DNA of 64,000 nucleotides from Paenibacillus humicus NBRC 102415 (GCF_004000905.1 NZ_BIMD01000031.1:1-64000), one strand, 5' to 3'. Numbered from the stretch's first letter, positions 1 through 10,257 are shown. Made by a program: numbers and translations. The notes: a model not told the origin generated them from the sequence alone.

Positions 1-114
1 TTATGTCTGGCGCTCTTTGTCTTCCTGCTGCTTTGCTTTCAGCAGGTTCAGGATTAGGATCACCGCTTCGGCTTGCCAGTAGACCGACCATCGGGAGCGC
101 TCTATGGTCAGCAT
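1..114 (-). CDS. small hypothetical protein (37 aa)
   Basis: An open frame from ATG at 114 to TAA at 1, with an AGAGGG-like stretch directly before the ATG (too close for an ideal ribosome binding site). The product is a short, Trp/Leu-rich helix followed by a charged KQQED-KERQ tail. The style resembles the small membrane protein at 49546-49719. I recognise no family. It may simply be chance. Confidence 0.25.
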   Translation of the reverse strand: MLTIERSRWSVYWQAEAVILILNLLKAKQQEDKERQT

Positions 115-136
115 CCCTCTAAAAAGGGCTTGGAGA

Positions 137-240
137 CTTCTGCCACGGAGCGAAAGAGGCGGAAATATGGTATTCTTGACTGACGGACAAGGCCGAGAGC
201 GGAACTATTCGTTCCGCGGCAGAAGAGGCTGGGAGCCTCT
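137..240 (+). promoter_or_regulatory. structured leader upstream of rlmD
   Basis: Two inverted repeats lie in the leader. An imperfect 16-nt pair sits at 137-152 and 210-225 (CTTCTGCCACGGAGCG against CGTTCCGCGGCAGAAG). A perfect hairpin at 224-240 has a 7-bp stem AGAGGCT/AGCCTCT and a GGG loop. The pair overlaps the hairpin by two bases, so they could be alternative folds. No run of T follows, so this is not a plain terminator. Function is unknown. Confidence 0.3.
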
Positions 241-283
241 GTCGGACCTTTTAGACTACGAAGAGAACGGATGAAACGAAGAG

Positions 284-1765
284 ATGAAACCAGCTTTGCC
301 AGTCGGCAAAAACGATACGGTCACGCTCGATATCATCGGGCTGACGCATGAAGGCGAAGGGGTAGGTCGCGTCGACGGCTTTACTCTATTCGTCCAGGGA
401 GCGCTGCCGGGCGAGAAAGTCACCGCCAAGGTGCTCAAGACCAAGAAGACCTATGGATATGCCAAGCAGCTGGAGCTGCTCCAGGCAAGCCCGGACCGGG
501 TCGAGGCTCCGTGCCCGATCTACAAGCAGTGCGGCGGCTGCCAGCTGCAGCATATGAGCTACGAAGGGCAGCTGGCCTGGAAAAGGCAGCATGTCATCGA
601 CAGCCTGGAGCGCATCGGCAAGCTGACCGTGGCCGGCAGCTCGCGGGCGGTTGAAAGCCGCGAGACCGCTGAGTCCGGCGCTGCTGCTGCCTCCGAAGAC
701 CATGGCTCGCGCGCAGGCGTGATCGTCCATCCGACGATCGGGATGGACGAGCCATGGCGTTACCGGAACAAGGCGCAGGTCCCCATCGGCATGGCGATGG
801 CGGACCTGGACGGAGGCGCGGCCGGCAGCCTGATCGGCGGCTTCTACGCCCGCGGCTCTCACCGCATCGTCGACATGGACGCGTGCTTGATCCAGCACGA
901 GAACAATGACTCTGCGGTGCGGCAGGTCAAAGCCATCGGCAACCGCGTCGGCATCTCCGCGTACGACGAAGCCACAGGGCGCGGCATACTCCGCCATGTC
1001 GTCGTCCGGACCGGATTCGTGACCGGCGAGATGATGGTCGTCCTCGTCACGAATGGCCCGCGCATTCCGCGCCTGGAGGACTGGATCCAGGGCATTCGCG
1101 AAGCTCTGCCCGCAGTGACGAGCATCGTGCAGAACATCAACAAGCGGCAGACCAACGTCATCTTCGGCGACGAGACGCGCACCCTCTGGGGCAGCGATGT
1201 CATCTACGACGAGCTCGACGGGATCCGCTTCGCCATCTCTGCACGTTCGTTCTATCAGGTCAATCCGGCGCAGACGCTCCGGCTCTACCAGTCCGCCGTC
1301 GATTATGCCGGCTTGACCGGCAGCGAGAATGTCATCGACGCCTATTGCGGCATCGGGACGATCTCGCTGTTCCTGGCCCGCCGAGCGGGACATGTGTATG
1401 GGGTTGAGATTGTTCCGGAGGCAATCGAGGACGCCAAGCGGAACGCTTCATTAAATGGCATTGAAAATGCATCGTTTGAAGCGGGAGCTGCCGAGGTTGT
1501 CATTCCGCGCTGGCGCTCGGAAGGCATCAAGCCGGACGTCATCGTCGTCGATCCGCCTCGCAAAGGCTGCGACGAGCAGCTGCTGGATACGATTCTGGAG
1601 ATGAAGCCGGAGCGGGTTGTATATGTGTCGTGTAACCCAGCGACCTTGGCGAGGGATCTGCAGGTGCTTGAAGCCGGAGGGTACCGGACGGTGGAGGTTC
1701 AGCCGGTGGATATGTTCCCGCATACGGTGCATGTGGAGAGCGTAATATTGATGATTCGAAAATGA
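284..1765 (+). CDS. rlmD: 23S rRNA (uracil-C5)-methyltransferase RlmD/RlmCD (TrmA family)
   Basis: SAM-dependent enzyme that methylates C5 of uridine in 23S rRNA; in Bacillus one enzyme (RlmCD) serves both U747 and U1939. A TRAM-type RNA-binding domain fills about residues 8-65. Four cysteines for a [4Fe-4S] cluster are visible at C77, C83, C86 and C201. The SAM loop DAYCGIGT starts near 352, then DPPRKG, and the catalytic Cys is C450 in YVSCNPATLARDL. Residues about 112-148 are a low-complexity insertion. ATG 284 has a weak GAAGAG ribosome site; the ATG at 271 is in another frame. The last codons (HVESVILM) form the apparent integration site of the island that follows. Confidence 0.93.
   Translation: MKPALPVGKNDTVTLDIIGLTHEGEGVGRVDGFTLFVQGALPGEKVTAKVLKTKKTYGYAKQLELLQASPDRVEAPCPIYKQCGGCQLQHMSYEGQLAWKRQHVIDSLERIGKLTVAGSSRAVESRETAESGAAAASEDHGSRAGVIVHPTIGMDEPWRYRNKAQVPIGMAMADLDGGAAGSLIGGFYARGSHRIVDMDACLIQHENNDSAVRQVKAIGNRVGISAYDEATGRGILRHVVVRTGFVTGEMMVVLVTNGPRIPRLEDWIQGIREALPAVTSIVQNINKRQTNVIFGDETRTLWGSDVIYDELDGIRFAISARSFYQVNPAQTLRLYQSAVDYAGLTGSENVIDAYCGIGTISLFLARRAGHVYGVEIVPEAIEDAKRNASLNGIENASFEAGAAEVVIPRWRSEGIKPDVIVVDPPRKGCDEQLLDTILEMKPERVVYVSCNPATLARDLQVLEAGGYRTVEVQPVDMFPHTVHVESVILMIRK
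1715..1765 (+). other. 3' end of rlmD acting as left attachment site (attL-like)
   Basis: This coding stretch reads FPHTVHVESVILMIRK-stop. Two partial copies of the same C-terminal coding sequence recur at 10181-10231 (HSTQVESVALL) and 12161-12199 (YSTHVESALALM). The best shared nucleotides are around CAxGTGGAG/A. Integration of mobile elements into the 3' end of rum/rlmD is well known in Firmicutes. The exact crossover base is not determinable here. Confidence 0.6.
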
Positions 1766-1801
1766 GATATGTCAGTATCGCTTAATGAAAAAGTAAATGG
1801 T

Positions 1802-1837
1802 CGGAGTAGATAGCTATTTCTGCTCTGTCCTTTTTTT
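1802..1837 (+). terminator. intrinsic terminator after rlmD
   Basis: A 9-bp stem CGGAGTAGA/TCTGCTCTG with G-T pairs and loop TAGCTATT is followed by TCC and seven T. Confidence 0.65.
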
Positions 1838-2067
1838 ATTTGTTCTATTATTTCCTATCATAATTTAATGAAAGCAACAACCTGACATGAATAGGCATTT
1901 TGATATGGAAGAGGAAGTAACCCTCTGAATATTAATCAATTAACAGTAAAAGTGGAAGGAATGTAGGTTGATTAAGTCGAATTTGTTTAGAACATGAATC
2001 AATATGTAACATTATATCAATATGGTCTGTTAAATAATATAAATTGTAATCATAAGGAGAGTAACAC
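1838..2067 (+). promoter_or_regulatory. AT-rich leader of the hsd operon
   Basis: Composition drops sharply from GC-rich to AT-rich here. Several TATA-like boxes lie at 2005-2042, but no convincing -35/-10 pair stands out. AAGGAGAG before ATG 2068 is a good ribosome binding site. No coding sequence is visible on either strand. Confidence 0.4.
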
Positions 2068-3774
2068 ATGATCGACAACGAACAGCAATTCTTAAAAGAG
2101 CTCGATGACAAGCTGTGGAAAGCAGCAGATAAACTGCGTAACAATCTTGATGCAGCTAACTATAAGCATATTGTTTTAGGATTGATTTTTCTGAAGTATG
2201 TCTCTGACGCGTTTGAAGAGCGCCAAAACGAGCTTAAGGACCTGTTTCAACAGGATATTGTTGATAATATTTATTACTTGCCACGAGAAGACTATGAATC
2301 TGATGAAGACTATGAACAAGCAATTAATGAAGAACTAGAGCTAATTGAATATTACCAGGAAAAAAATATTTTTTGGGTGCCAAAAGCGGCGCGCTGGGGT
2401 ACTTTGAAAAGCCTTGTTGCGTTACCCATTGGATCAACAATATGGAAAAATGAGAAGGAGGAGGACGTAAAACTACGTTCTATCTCTTGGCTAATCGACA
2501 ACGCTTTCGATGAGATCGAAAAAGTAAATATCAAACTTAAGGGTATTCTTAACCGCATTAGTCAGTACCAAGTAGATAACGACAAATTGATTGGACTTAT
2601 TAATAGCTTCTCAGACACTAGTTTTAGCAACCCTGTATATAATGGAGAACTTCTCCAATTGAATAGCAAAGACATACTTGGCCATGTTTACGAATACTTC
2701 CTGGGCCAGTTTGCTCTTGCAGAAGGTAAGCAAGGTGGACAGTATTACACTCCCAAAAGTATCGTAACTTTAATTGTTGAAATGTTAGAGCCCTACAAAG
2801 GTCGAGTATATGACCCGGCAATGGGTTCAGGTGGGTTCTTTGTGTCTAGTCAAAAGTTTATTGAGGAACACGCTAAGGAAAAGCATTACAATGCATCAGA
2901 GCAGAAAAGACATATTTCAGTCTATGGCCAGGAGAGCAACCCAACTACGTGGAAATTAGCAGCCATGAACATGGCAATCCGTGGCATTGATTTTAACTTT
3001 GGAAAGAAAAACGCCGACTCCTTTCTTGATGATCAGCATCCGGATTTACGAGCGGATTTTGTAATGGCTAATCCCCCGTTTAATGTAAGGGACTGGTGGC
3101 ATTCCAGTCTGGAAAACGATGTTCGATGGAAATACGGAACTCCTCCTCAAGGTAATGCTAACTTTGCGTGGTTGCAACACATGCTTTACCACTTGAACGA
3201 TAAAGGCTCTATGGCACTTCTGCTTGCCAATGGATCAATGAGTTCAAATACCAATAACGAAGGTGAAATACGTAAGGCATTGATAGAAGCGGATCTAATT
3301 GAGTGCATGGTTGCATTACCGGGTCAACTTTTTACAAACACACAAATTCCTGCCTGCATTTGGTTCCTAACAAAAAATAAGAAGAGTGGTAATGAGAAAC
3401 TTGATCGCACTGGTAAGACCTTGTTTGTTGATGCCCGGAGCCTAGGTTATATGAAAGATCGCGTATTACGCGATTTCGACAAAGAGCAAGATATCAACAA
3501 GATCACACATACATTCCACTCATGGCAACGTGGGGAGGGATACAGTAACCAACCTGGCTTTTGCTATTCGGCAACAATAACAGATATACAAGAAAACGAC
3601 TACGTTCTTACCCCTGGACGTTATGTCGGTGCTGCTGAGCAACAAAATGAGACCGAGCCTTTTGCTGAGAAAATGTTAAAACTTACGAGTCGGTTAAAAG
3701 CTCAATTCGAACAAAATGATGTGTTGACCTCAGAGATTAAGAAAAGCATGGAGGACTTGGGGTATGAGTTTTGA
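2068..3774 (+). CDS. hsdM: type I restriction-modification DNA methyltransferase subunit HsdM
   Basis: N6-adenine methyltransferase subunit; with HsdS it forms the modification enzyme and with HsdR the full restriction complex. The N-terminal helical region (1-130) matches HsdM_N. SAM motif I (DPAMGSGGFF) starts at residue 249 and the catalytic motif IV NPPF is at 335-338. At 568 aa the length is normal. It is the first gene of hsdM-hsdS-SIR2-hsdR, with tight spacing that implies one transcript. Base composition is much more AT-rich than rlmD, which indicates acquisition. Confidence 0.95.
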   Translation: MIDNEQQFLKELDDKLWKAADKLRNNLDAANYKHIVLGLIFLKYVSDAFEERQNELKDLFQQDIVDNIYYLPREDYESDEDYEQAINEELELIEYYQEKNIFWVPKAARWGTLKSLVALPIGSTIWKNEKEEDVKLRSISWLIDNAFDEIEKVNIKLKGILNRISQYQVDNDKLIGLINSFSDTSFSNPVYNGELLQLNSKDILGHVYEYFLGQFALAEGKQGGQYYTPKSIVTLIVEMLEPYKGRVYDPAMGSGGFFVSSQKFIEEHAKEKHYNASEQKRHISVYGQESNPTTWKLAAMNMAIRGIDFNFGKKNADSFLDDQHPDLRADFVMANPPFNVRDWWHSSLENDVRWKYGTPPQGNANFAWLQHMLYHLNDKGSMALLLANGSMSSNTNNEGEIRKALIEADLIECMVALPGQLFTNTQIPACIWFLTKNKKSGNEKLDRTGKTLFVDARSLGYMKDRVLRDFDKEQDINKITHTFHSWQRGEGYSNQPGFCYSATITDIQENDYVLTPGRYVGAAEQQNETEPFAEKMLKLTSRLKAQFEQNDVLTSEIKKSMEDLGYEF

Positions 3775-5176
3775 TTTTAACCAGGTAGGTATTCAACTAC
3801 CACTAGGCTGGAAAACAATAAAGCTTGGTGATGTTGCTGAGGTAAATGCTGAATCAGTTAAGAAAAGTAATGAACCCAATGAAATATGGTATATCGATAT
3901 TTCGTCTGTCTCTTCAGGGGAAATGGAAAACCCAAAGAGGCTTAAATATAGTGATGCACCATCAAGAGCAAGAAGAAGATTGAAGAATAATGATATTATT
4001 ATCTCAACAGTTCGTCCAAACCTACGGCAATATGCAATCTTAGAGAATGTCGGGGAAAATTGGGTGGCATCGACAGGATTCTGTGTCGTTTCAGTTCATG
4101 ATCCGGAAACTGCATGGTACCTGTATAGTGTGATTACTTCAGATATATTTACTGATCACCTTGTGAGAGTGGCTGATGGTGGAACATATCCAACGTTTAA
4201 TCCTAGAGAAATTGAGAATGCAATTATTCCATGGCCCGATAGTTACTCGCTGAAAAAAATTAATCATATTGTTAAAGTATTTGAAAAAAAGATAAGTCTT
4301 AACACTGAAATCAATCAGACCCTTGAATCCATTGCCCAAGCAATCTTCAAAAGTTGGTTCATAGATTATGAGCCAGTGAGAGCAAAAATGGCTGTACTAA
4401 ACGCAGGTGGTACATTTAAAGATGCTGAACACGCAGCTATAAGGGTTATTTCGGGAATAGATGATACAGGTCTTTCTGAGCTAAAAGAAAAAAAAACCGA
4501 TGTTTTCAGAGAGCTTACAAAGGTAGCAGCTATGTTTCCGTCCACAATGCAAGAATCAGATCTAGGTAATATACCTGAGGGTTGGGCAATATCAGAAATT
4601 GGTAGAGAAGTAACGGTTGTAGGAGGCGCTACACCATCTACAAGAAATAGTGAATTTTGGGATGGTGGGAGCGTTAACTGGGCAACACCAAAGGATTTAT
4701 CGAATATAAAAGAGAAAATTCTAATTGAAACTGAAAGAAAAATCACGGAAGAAGGCTTAAAAAGGATCAGTTCTGGATTACTTCCTGCTAATACTGTTTT
4801 AATGTCTTCACGAGCACCAGTAGGTTATCTGGCCATTGCAAAAGTGCCATTAGCGATAAACCAAGGATTCATTGCAATGGTGTGTGACAAGATACTGCCC
4901 CCTGAGTTTGTTGTACAGTGGTGTGGGTTTCAAATGGACGAAATAAAACAAAGGGCAAGTGGTACTACATTTGCTGAGATAAGTAAGAAGAGCTTCAGTC
5001 CTATACCTGTTATAGTTCCATCACATGAATTAATAGAGAAGTACACAAACCACGTGAAACTTATTTATTCTCGAATCGAAGATAATATCTACGAATCAAG
5101 GATCCTCTCTCAATTAAAGGAATCCATTCTGCCCAAGCTTCTTTCTGGCGAAATTGAATTGATGAGGGGTAATTGA
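3764..5176 (+). CDS. hsdS: type I restriction-modification specificity subunit HsdS
   Basis: Recognises the split DNA target and bridges HsdM and HsdR. It overlaps hsdM by 11 nt. The 470-aa protein has two target recognition domains, about 15-160 (starting LPLGWKTIKLGDVAEVN) and 275-420 (starting IPEGWAISEIGREV). Each is followed by a conserved helical spacer (LNTEINQTLESIAQAIFKSWF near 185 and the ILSQLKESILPKLLSGEIE end). Both half-modules look complete, so a bipartite target is expected. The sequence specificity cannot be read by eye. Confidence 0.93.
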   Translation: MSFDFNQVGIQLPLGWKTIKLGDVAEVNAESVKKSNEPNEIWYIDISSVSSGEMENPKRLKYSDAPSRARRRLKNNDIIISTVRPNLRQYAILENVGENWVASTGFCVVSVHDPETAWYLYSVITSDIFTDHLVRVADGGTYPTFNPREIENAIIPWPDSYSLKKINHIVKVFEKKISLNTEINQTLESIAQAIFKSWFIDYEPVRAKMAVLNAGGTFKDAEHAAIRVISGIDDTGLSELKEKKTDVFRELTKVAAMFPSTMQESDLGNIPEGWAISEIGREVTVVGGATPSTRNSEFWDGGSVNWATPKDLSNIKEKILIETERKITEEGLKRISSGLLPANTVLMSSRAPVGYLAIAKVPLAINQGFIAMVCDKILPPEFVVQWCGFQMDEIKQRASGTTFAEISKKSFSPIPVIVPSHELIEKYTNHVKLIYSRIEDNIYESRILSQLKESILPKLLSGEIELMRGN

Positions 5177-5179
5177 TTT

Positions 5180-6193
5180 ATGGAATACCTAAAGCAACAA
5201 TTCCATGATTTTTTAAATGAAGATGGAGAAGTATCTATTGCTGGGTATACATTTTACAGAGATGTAATACTTAGGGATTTAGATTCGGATGGTTATCAAG
5301 AAGCTTTTAATGAATGGCTTCAAAAAAAACACGAAGAAAACCTGACTAATGCTAATGAGATTCTATCTCGTTTTGATAATAGCGGTAGGTATAGGAAACT
5401 TCAGGAAATCTACCGCCGCAGTGCAATAATTCCTTTCGTCGGTGCAGGTTTATCTATGCCGAGTGGTTATTCTAGTTGGACCGCTTTTTTGTATCGGGTG
5501 CTTAATGAAACGCGTATACCGCCAGCGGAATTCGATGAATTGATTAAGAGCGGATCTTACGAGGAAGCAGCACAAATTCTATCTGATAATCTTCCTAATG
5601 GTTCTTTTCTGGAACAGATTGAAAATGAATTCGGTACTAAGAGAGAGATTGTAGGGTCAGTTCAACGTTTGCCCTATCTATTTAAAAATGCCGTAATTAC
5701 CACCAACTTTGATTCAGTTATTTCTAAATGCTATTCTTATGCGAATCTTAATTTTGATAAAGAACTACTCGGTGCAGATGCAAAGTATTTATCACGTGAA
5801 TTAGGCGAAAACAAGCGTGTTCTTGTCAAACTTCATGGTGAGGCAGATTCCTCACGCAACCGAATTTTCACTAAATCTGAATACGATCATCATTATTCTA
5901 ATCAATCTATCCTGGAGGACGTAATTGAAGTAATTAGCAATAAAACATTACTATTTCTTGGCTGTAGTCTATCAGTTGACAGAACTATTCAGGCACTAAC
6001 AAATATTGTACAACGCAAAGGTAGCGAAAATGTTCCTAGGCACTATGCTTTCCTTCAACTTCAAGATGAAGAGGAGCGCTTAGCACGACGAGATGTATTA
6101 AACGCGGCCAATATCTATCCAATTTGGTATACTGATGATCACAATAAGTGCATCGAAGCATTATTAGAAAAATTAGCAGAGGGGGTTAGTTGA
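5180..6193 (+). CDS. SIR2-family (SIR2_2-like) putative NADase embedded in the type I R-M operon
   Basis: 337 aa. Residues 81-265 form a SIR2-like Rossmann domain: GAG at 88-90 with following Ser92, TTNFD at 174-178, KLHG at 217-220 and FLGCSL at 259-264. N176 and H219 are spaced like the catalytic Asn/His pair of defence SIR2 NADases (ThsA, DSR types). No zinc-binding cysteine quartet of protein deacetylases is present. Residues 1-80 are an acidic helical extension I do not recognise. The ATG lies 3 nt after hsdS, with its GAGGGG ribosome site inside hsdS, and hsdR starts directly after its stop. This is the slot the anticodon nuclease gene prrC holds in the E. coli prr locus. NAD depletion when restriction is inhibited is my inference. 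Confidence 0.82.
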   Translation: MEYLKQQFHDFLNEDGEVSIAGYTFYRDVILRDLDSDGYQEAFNEWLQKKHEENLTNANEILSRFDNSGRYRKLQEIYRRSAIIPFVGAGLSMPSGYSSWTAFLYRVLNETRIPPAEFDELIKSGSYEEAAQILSDNLPNGSFLEQIENEFGTKREIVGSVQRLPYLFKNAVITTNFDSVISKCYSYANLNFDKELLGADAKYLSRELGENKRVLVKLHGEADSSRNRIFTKSEYDHHYSNQSILEDVIEVISNKTLLFLGCSLSVDRTIQALTNIVQRKGSENVPRHYAFLQLQDEEERLARRDVLNAANIYPIWYTDDHNKCIEALLEKLAEGVS

Positions 6194-9100
6194 ATGAACG
6201 AAGTGAATTTAGAACGCCTCTGCCTAGATTGGTTCAAAGAGAACGACTGGGACATATTATATGGTCCAGAAATTGCTCATGATGGAAACAACCCTATGCG
6301 AGAAAACTATACCCAGGTACTGTTAGAATCAGACTTGGAGGCTGCATTTTTTCGCATAAACAATCATCTGCCATCAGACTGTTATGAGCAAGTGTTAATG
6401 AAGCTTAAGGATCCAACGAGTCTGGACTTAGTTTTAAATAATCGGATTTTTCATCGATGGTTATTAGAAGGCATTCCTGTTGAATTCAAGCGCGATGACG
6501 AGTTAGTACATGATCATGCATTTTTATTAGATTTTGACCGCATCTCCCAAAACCGATTTGTTGTGGTGAATCAGTTCACTATTATTGGAACTAAAAAGCC
6601 GCGCCGTCCCGATGTGGTGTGTTTTATTAACGGCATACCGTTAGCGGTACTGGAATTGAAAAGTCCAAGTGATGAGAATGCTGATATCTGGGATGCATTT
6701 AATCAATTGCAAACCTACATAGGGGAAATGCCCGATCTCTTTATTTATAATGAAGCCATGGTTGTAAGCGATGGTTATACAGCACGAGTAGGGTCCTTAA
6801 CCGCGAATAAAGAACGCTTTCAGACATGGCGTACGATTAAAGACGAGGATGATAAACCCATACTTGAATGGCAGTTGGAAATACTGGTTCGCGGTTTCTT
6901 TAATCGTGAGTTATTTTTGGATTATATTCGTTTCTTTGTTTTATTTGAAACAGACGGCGAGAAGTTTGTTAAAAAGATAGCAGGTTACCACCAGTTTCAT
7001 GCTGTGCGTGAAGCTGTACGTGCAACCGTGATTGCAGCTAAAAAGCCTCGAGGAGAGGTAATTGCAGAAACAAGAGCAACCTATGGAAAAGAAGTTATTC
7101 CAGGTAGCAAAAAAGCTGGTGTTATCTGGCATACCCAAGGGTCGGGAAAGAGTATTTCTATGTGTTGTTACACAGGAAAACTTTTACAGCAACCAGAGAT
7201 GAATAACCCGACAGTAGTTGTGGTTACAGATCGAAACGATCTTGATAGCCAGCTATTTGCAACTTTTTGTAACGCACAGGATCTCTTAAAGCAAGTGCCC
7301 TTACAAGCTAATAGTCGTGATGAATTGCGCCGATTATTAGCCGAACGTGAGTCTGGAGGCATTATTTTTACCACAGTTCAGAAGTTTGCATTACTTGATG
7401 AAGAAACTGAGCATCCCTTATTAAGTGGTCGCCATAATATTGTGGTCATTTCCGATGAAGCTCACCGTAGTCAGTATGGGTTAAGAGCTGTTCTAACTGC
7501 AAATGGGGATTACAAGTTTGGTTACGCAAAACACATGCGTGATGCATTGAAAAATGCTTCTTTCATCGGTTTTACAGGCACCCCTATATCCCAAGAAGAC
7601 AAGGATACACGTGCAGTTTTTGGTGATTATGTGTCTATCTACGACATTCAAGATGCGGTAGAGGATGGAGCAACTGTACCGATTTATTATGAATCTCGTC
7701 TGGCTAAACTAGATCTAAATCATACAGAGATTAATGAACTATCTCAACGGGTTGAAGAGGTAGTCGAAGATGAAGAAGATCTTGCTTCGCGTGAAAAAAC
7801 AAAGGGAGAGTGGAGTCGTCTTGAGAAGCTAGTGGGTGCTGCACCAAGGCTGAAACAAGTCGCCGCAGATCTAGTGACTCACTTTGAAACCCGATCCGAA
7901 GTCATTGAAGGTAAAGCAATGATTGTTGGGATGAGCCGAGATATTTGTGTTCATTTATATAACGAAATCGTTGCCCTTAGGCCGGAGTGGCATAGCACCG
8001 ACTCGGAGAAGGGCACTATTAAAATAGTAATGACAGGATCAGCTTCAGATAAAGCCTTATTACAGCCCCATATTTACAATAAACAGACGAAAAAACGCTT
8101 AGAGAAGCGATTTAAGGACTCCGGTGACACGCTTAAACTGGTAATTGTACGTGATATGTGGTTGACCGGGTTTGATGCTCCAAGCTGTCATACAATGTAT
8201 ATAGATAAGCCGATGAAAGGCCATAACCTTATGCAAGCTATTGCCAGAGTCAACCGTGTATTTAATAACAAACCGGGCGGTCTTGTAGTTGACTACATTG
8301 GGATCGCAAACGAATTGAAGCAAGCGTTAAAAATATATACGGACTCTAAGGGTAAAGGCGAGCCAACCATGCGTGCGGATGAAGCCTACTCTGTCTTTTT
8401 GGAAAAAATGGATGCCATCCGAGGCATGTTTGCCAAAACTCCCCAAAATAATGGCATTGACCTTGCTAAGTTTGCTTTAGAGGCTCACAATCTTTTAGTG
8501 CCTGCGGCAAACTATGTGCTAGGACTTAAAGATGGAAAGCAGCGGTTTCTCGATCTGGTATTATCCGCAACAAAAGCTTTTTCACTCTGCAGTACCCTTG
8601 ATGAAGCAAAGGAATTTCATAAAGAAATCGCCTTTTATTCAGCAGTTAAAGCCGCTATTAGCAAATTCACCACTGTTGATAAAAAAAGAACCTTAGAGGA
8701 TAAGAATTCTGCACTTAAACAGATTATTGATAATGCTATTGTGGCCGAAGGAGTTGCGGATGTATTTGCTCTTTGCGGTCTAGAAAAGCCGAATATTGGC
8801 CTTCTTTCGGATGAATTTCTTGAGGATATTCGCCTGATGCCGCATCGTAACTTGGCAGTTGAATTGTTAGAGAAACTGCTTAGAGATAATATAAAAGCCA
8901 AAACTCGTAACAATGTTGTACAAGAAAAAAAATTCGTAGATCGCCTACTGGCGACATTGCGCAAGTACAATAACCGTACCATTGAAACAGCACAAGTGAT
9001 AGAAGAACTGATTCAAATGGCAAAAGATTTCCAGTCTGAAATGACAAGGGAAATTGAATTAGGGTTAAATCCGTATGAGGTTGCTTTTTATGATGCACTG

Positions 9101-9349
9101 GCAAACAATGAAAGTGCAGTACGTACGCTAGGTGACGAGATGCTAAAGAAGATCGCTATTGAAATAACAGAAAAGCTCCGTCAGTCCACTACCGTCGATT
9201 GGCAGATTCGTGAAAGCGTACGTGCAAAATTGAAGATTCTAGTACGCCGCACTTTACAAAAGTATAAGTATCCACCCGATAAAGCCCACGAAGCTATAGA
9301 ACTGGTAATGAAACAAGCTGAAGTTCTAAGCAACGAATGGAGCAAATAG
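6194..9349 (+). CDS. hsdR: type I restriction endonuclease subunit HsdR
   Basis: Translocating restriction subunit of 1051 aa. The N-terminal PD-(D/E)xK nuclease is seen as RRPDVV with D140, then E154-x-K156. The superfamily 2 motor follows: Walker A GSGKS about 316-320, DEAH from D421, FTGTPI near 460, and a late motif GFDAPSC with [10 protein letters not shown]. The C-terminal third (about 740-1051) is the helical HsdM-binding region. ATG abuts the SIR2 stop (TGAATG) and uses the AGAGGGGG site at the end of that gene, so the two should be translationally coupled. All key residues are present, so it should be active. Confidence 0.94.
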   Translation: MNEVNLERLCLDWFKENDWDILYGPEIAHDGNNPMRENYTQVLLESDLEAAFFRINNHLPSDCYEQVLMKLKDPTSLDLVLNNRIFHRWLLEGIPVEFKRDDELVHDHAFLLDFDRISQNRFVVVNQFTIIGTKKPRRPDVVCFINGIPLAVLELKSPSDENADIWDAFNQLQTYIGEMPDLFIYNEAMVVSDGYTARVGSLTANKERFQTWRTIKDEDDKPILEWQLEILVRGFFNRELFLDYIRFFVLFETDGEKFVKKIAGYHQFHAVREAVRATVIAAKKPRGEVIAETRATYGKEVIPGSKKAGVIWHTQGSGKSISMCCYTGKLLQQPEMNNPTVVVVTDRNDLDSQLFATFCNAQDLLKQVPLQANSRDELRRLLAERESGGIIFTTVQKFALLDEETEHPLLSGRHNIVVISDEAHRSQYGLRAVLTANGDYKFGYAKHMRDALKNASFIGFTGTPISQEDKDTRAVFGDYVSIYDIQDAVEDGATVPIYYESRLAKLDLNHTEINELSQRVEEVVEDEEDLASREKTKGEWSRLEKLVGAAPRLKQVAADLVTHFETRSEVIEGKAMIVGMSRDICVHLYNEIVALRPEWHSTDSEKGTIKIVMTGSASDKALLQPHIYNKQTKKRLEKRFKDSGDTLKLVIVRDMWLTGFDAPSCHTMYIDKPMKGHNLMQAIARVNRVFNNKPGGLVVDYIGIANELKQALKIYTDSKGKGEPTMRADEAYSVFLEKMDAIRGMFAKTPQNNGIDLAKFALEAHNLLVPAANYVLGLKDGKQRFLDLVLSATKAFSLCSTLDEAKEFHKEIAFYSAVKAAISKFTTVDKKRTLEDKNSALKQIIDNAIVAEGVADVFALCGLEKPNIGLLSDEFLEDIRLMPHRNLAVELLEKLLRDNIKAKTRNNVVQEKKFVDRLLATLRKYNNRTIETAQVIEELIQMAKDFQSEMTREIELGLNPYEVAFYDALANNESAVRTLGDEMLKKIAIEITEKLRQSTTVDWQIRESVRAKLKILVRRTLQKYKYPPDKAHEAIELVMKQAEVLSNEWSK

Positions 9350-9900
9350 TGGATCCTACTAACATCAAATTATGACAGACTAAGTCGTTTTAACAGCCAG
9401 ATGATAGTCTTATAGAATTGATTCATAAAAGTTAGACCCTCTTTTACCAGATAACATAAATCTATAAGAAGAAATACTTGACGCTATTGCCTGAGGCGAA
9501 GTAAAGCAAGTAAAAAGCTGTATTATCACACGTCTGCTATAATGTCAGTGATGGGACGAAATTGATAGATCCCATCTTGCGGCTCTCTACAGGGAGTCGT
9601 ATTTGATTTCTGAGAAGGCATAGAGTCAGGAGTGTCTAGGCTTTGGTGACATTATGTTGCATATTTTAATGTGCGGCATATGGCGATTGTGAGTCGAAGT
9701 CAGAAAATATGAGCTAAACGAACCTGCAGGGATGGTAAATGACCTTGATGCACATCAGTCGCTGTTTGTAGGGCAAAAACATGCAAACGTCTCATTTTTT
9801 CATGGAGTTGGCTTCAAACTGCAGATTCAGAAGACGGATCTCCCTATGAAAACAGCCTTCACCAACGGGTATTTTTGAGACGTGGCTTGTAGCCCTTCTC
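9350..9900 (+). other. non-coding stretch after hsdR
   Basis: 551 bases of mixed composition without a supported gene. There is one perfect inverted repeat, GATGGGA at 9550-9556 and TCCCATC at 9570-9576, and a TATAAT at 9537-9542 with no clear -35. It probably holds decayed mobile-element sequence leading into the recombinase remnant, but I could not identify the parent. Confidence 0.35.
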
Positions 9901-10149
9901 TTGATGAAACAGTTTATTGCTCCTGGCAATACCAAAATGTTCAGCTCGGTTGTCAGTCAGGGTGAAGCCAATGAATGTATTATGCAGCAATTCAGGGAAG
10001 AAGTTAGGCGCTTTGCGGAGTTGCAAATCGATGACGAGGAAGCTCTTCGAGAAGTGCTTCAGCGGTTAATTGTACGAATAGAGATTGAGCTGGATGGTGA
10101 GGTTATTATCCACTATAATTTTGGAAATCCGTTGTCAGCGGGGGCGTAA
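9901..10149 (+). pseudogene. C-terminal remnant of a serine recombinase (probable)
   Basis: An 82-aa frame opening TTG-ATG. Its helix-then-strand end (REVLQRLIVRIEIELDGEVI then IHYNF) resembles the extreme C-terminus of large serine recombinases, where a coiled helix is followed by RIEV...DG.I.I.Y. The catalytic resolvase domain and the zinc-ribbon are absent and no upstream frame continues it. Its stop lies about 30 nt before a second copy of the rlmD 3' end, the usual place for a recombinase gene next to an attachment site. Family assignment is by pattern only. Confidence 0.5.
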
Positions 10150-10180
10150 TTTAGCCCCCTGTATTTACGTCACTATTAAG

Positions 10181-10231
10181 CACTCGACACAGGTGGAGTC
10201 GGTGGCGCTGTTAGTACAAAAGGAAAAGTAA
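10181..10231 (+). other. displaced copy of the rlmD 3' end (att-like junction 2)
   Basis: Reads HSTQVESVALLVQKEK-stop, matching the end of RlmD (HTVHVESVILMIRK). No upstream rlmD coding sequence is attached, so only the terminal codons are present. It marks the right end of the hsd/SIR2 segment and the left end of the dus segment. Confidence 0.6.
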
Positions 10232-10257
10232 AACGGAGATCTATTGGAGGAAATAGG

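Noticed and set aside
386-1393. Long minus-strand frame opposite rlmD
   Set aside because: It lies wholly inside a well-supported gene and has no family motif; such frames arise in GC-rich coding DNA.
5180-6193. Protein deacetylase (classical sirtuin) reading of the SIR2 gene
   Set aside because: No zinc-binding Cys quartet and the motif layout (TTNFD, KLHG) is that of defence-type SIR2 proteins.
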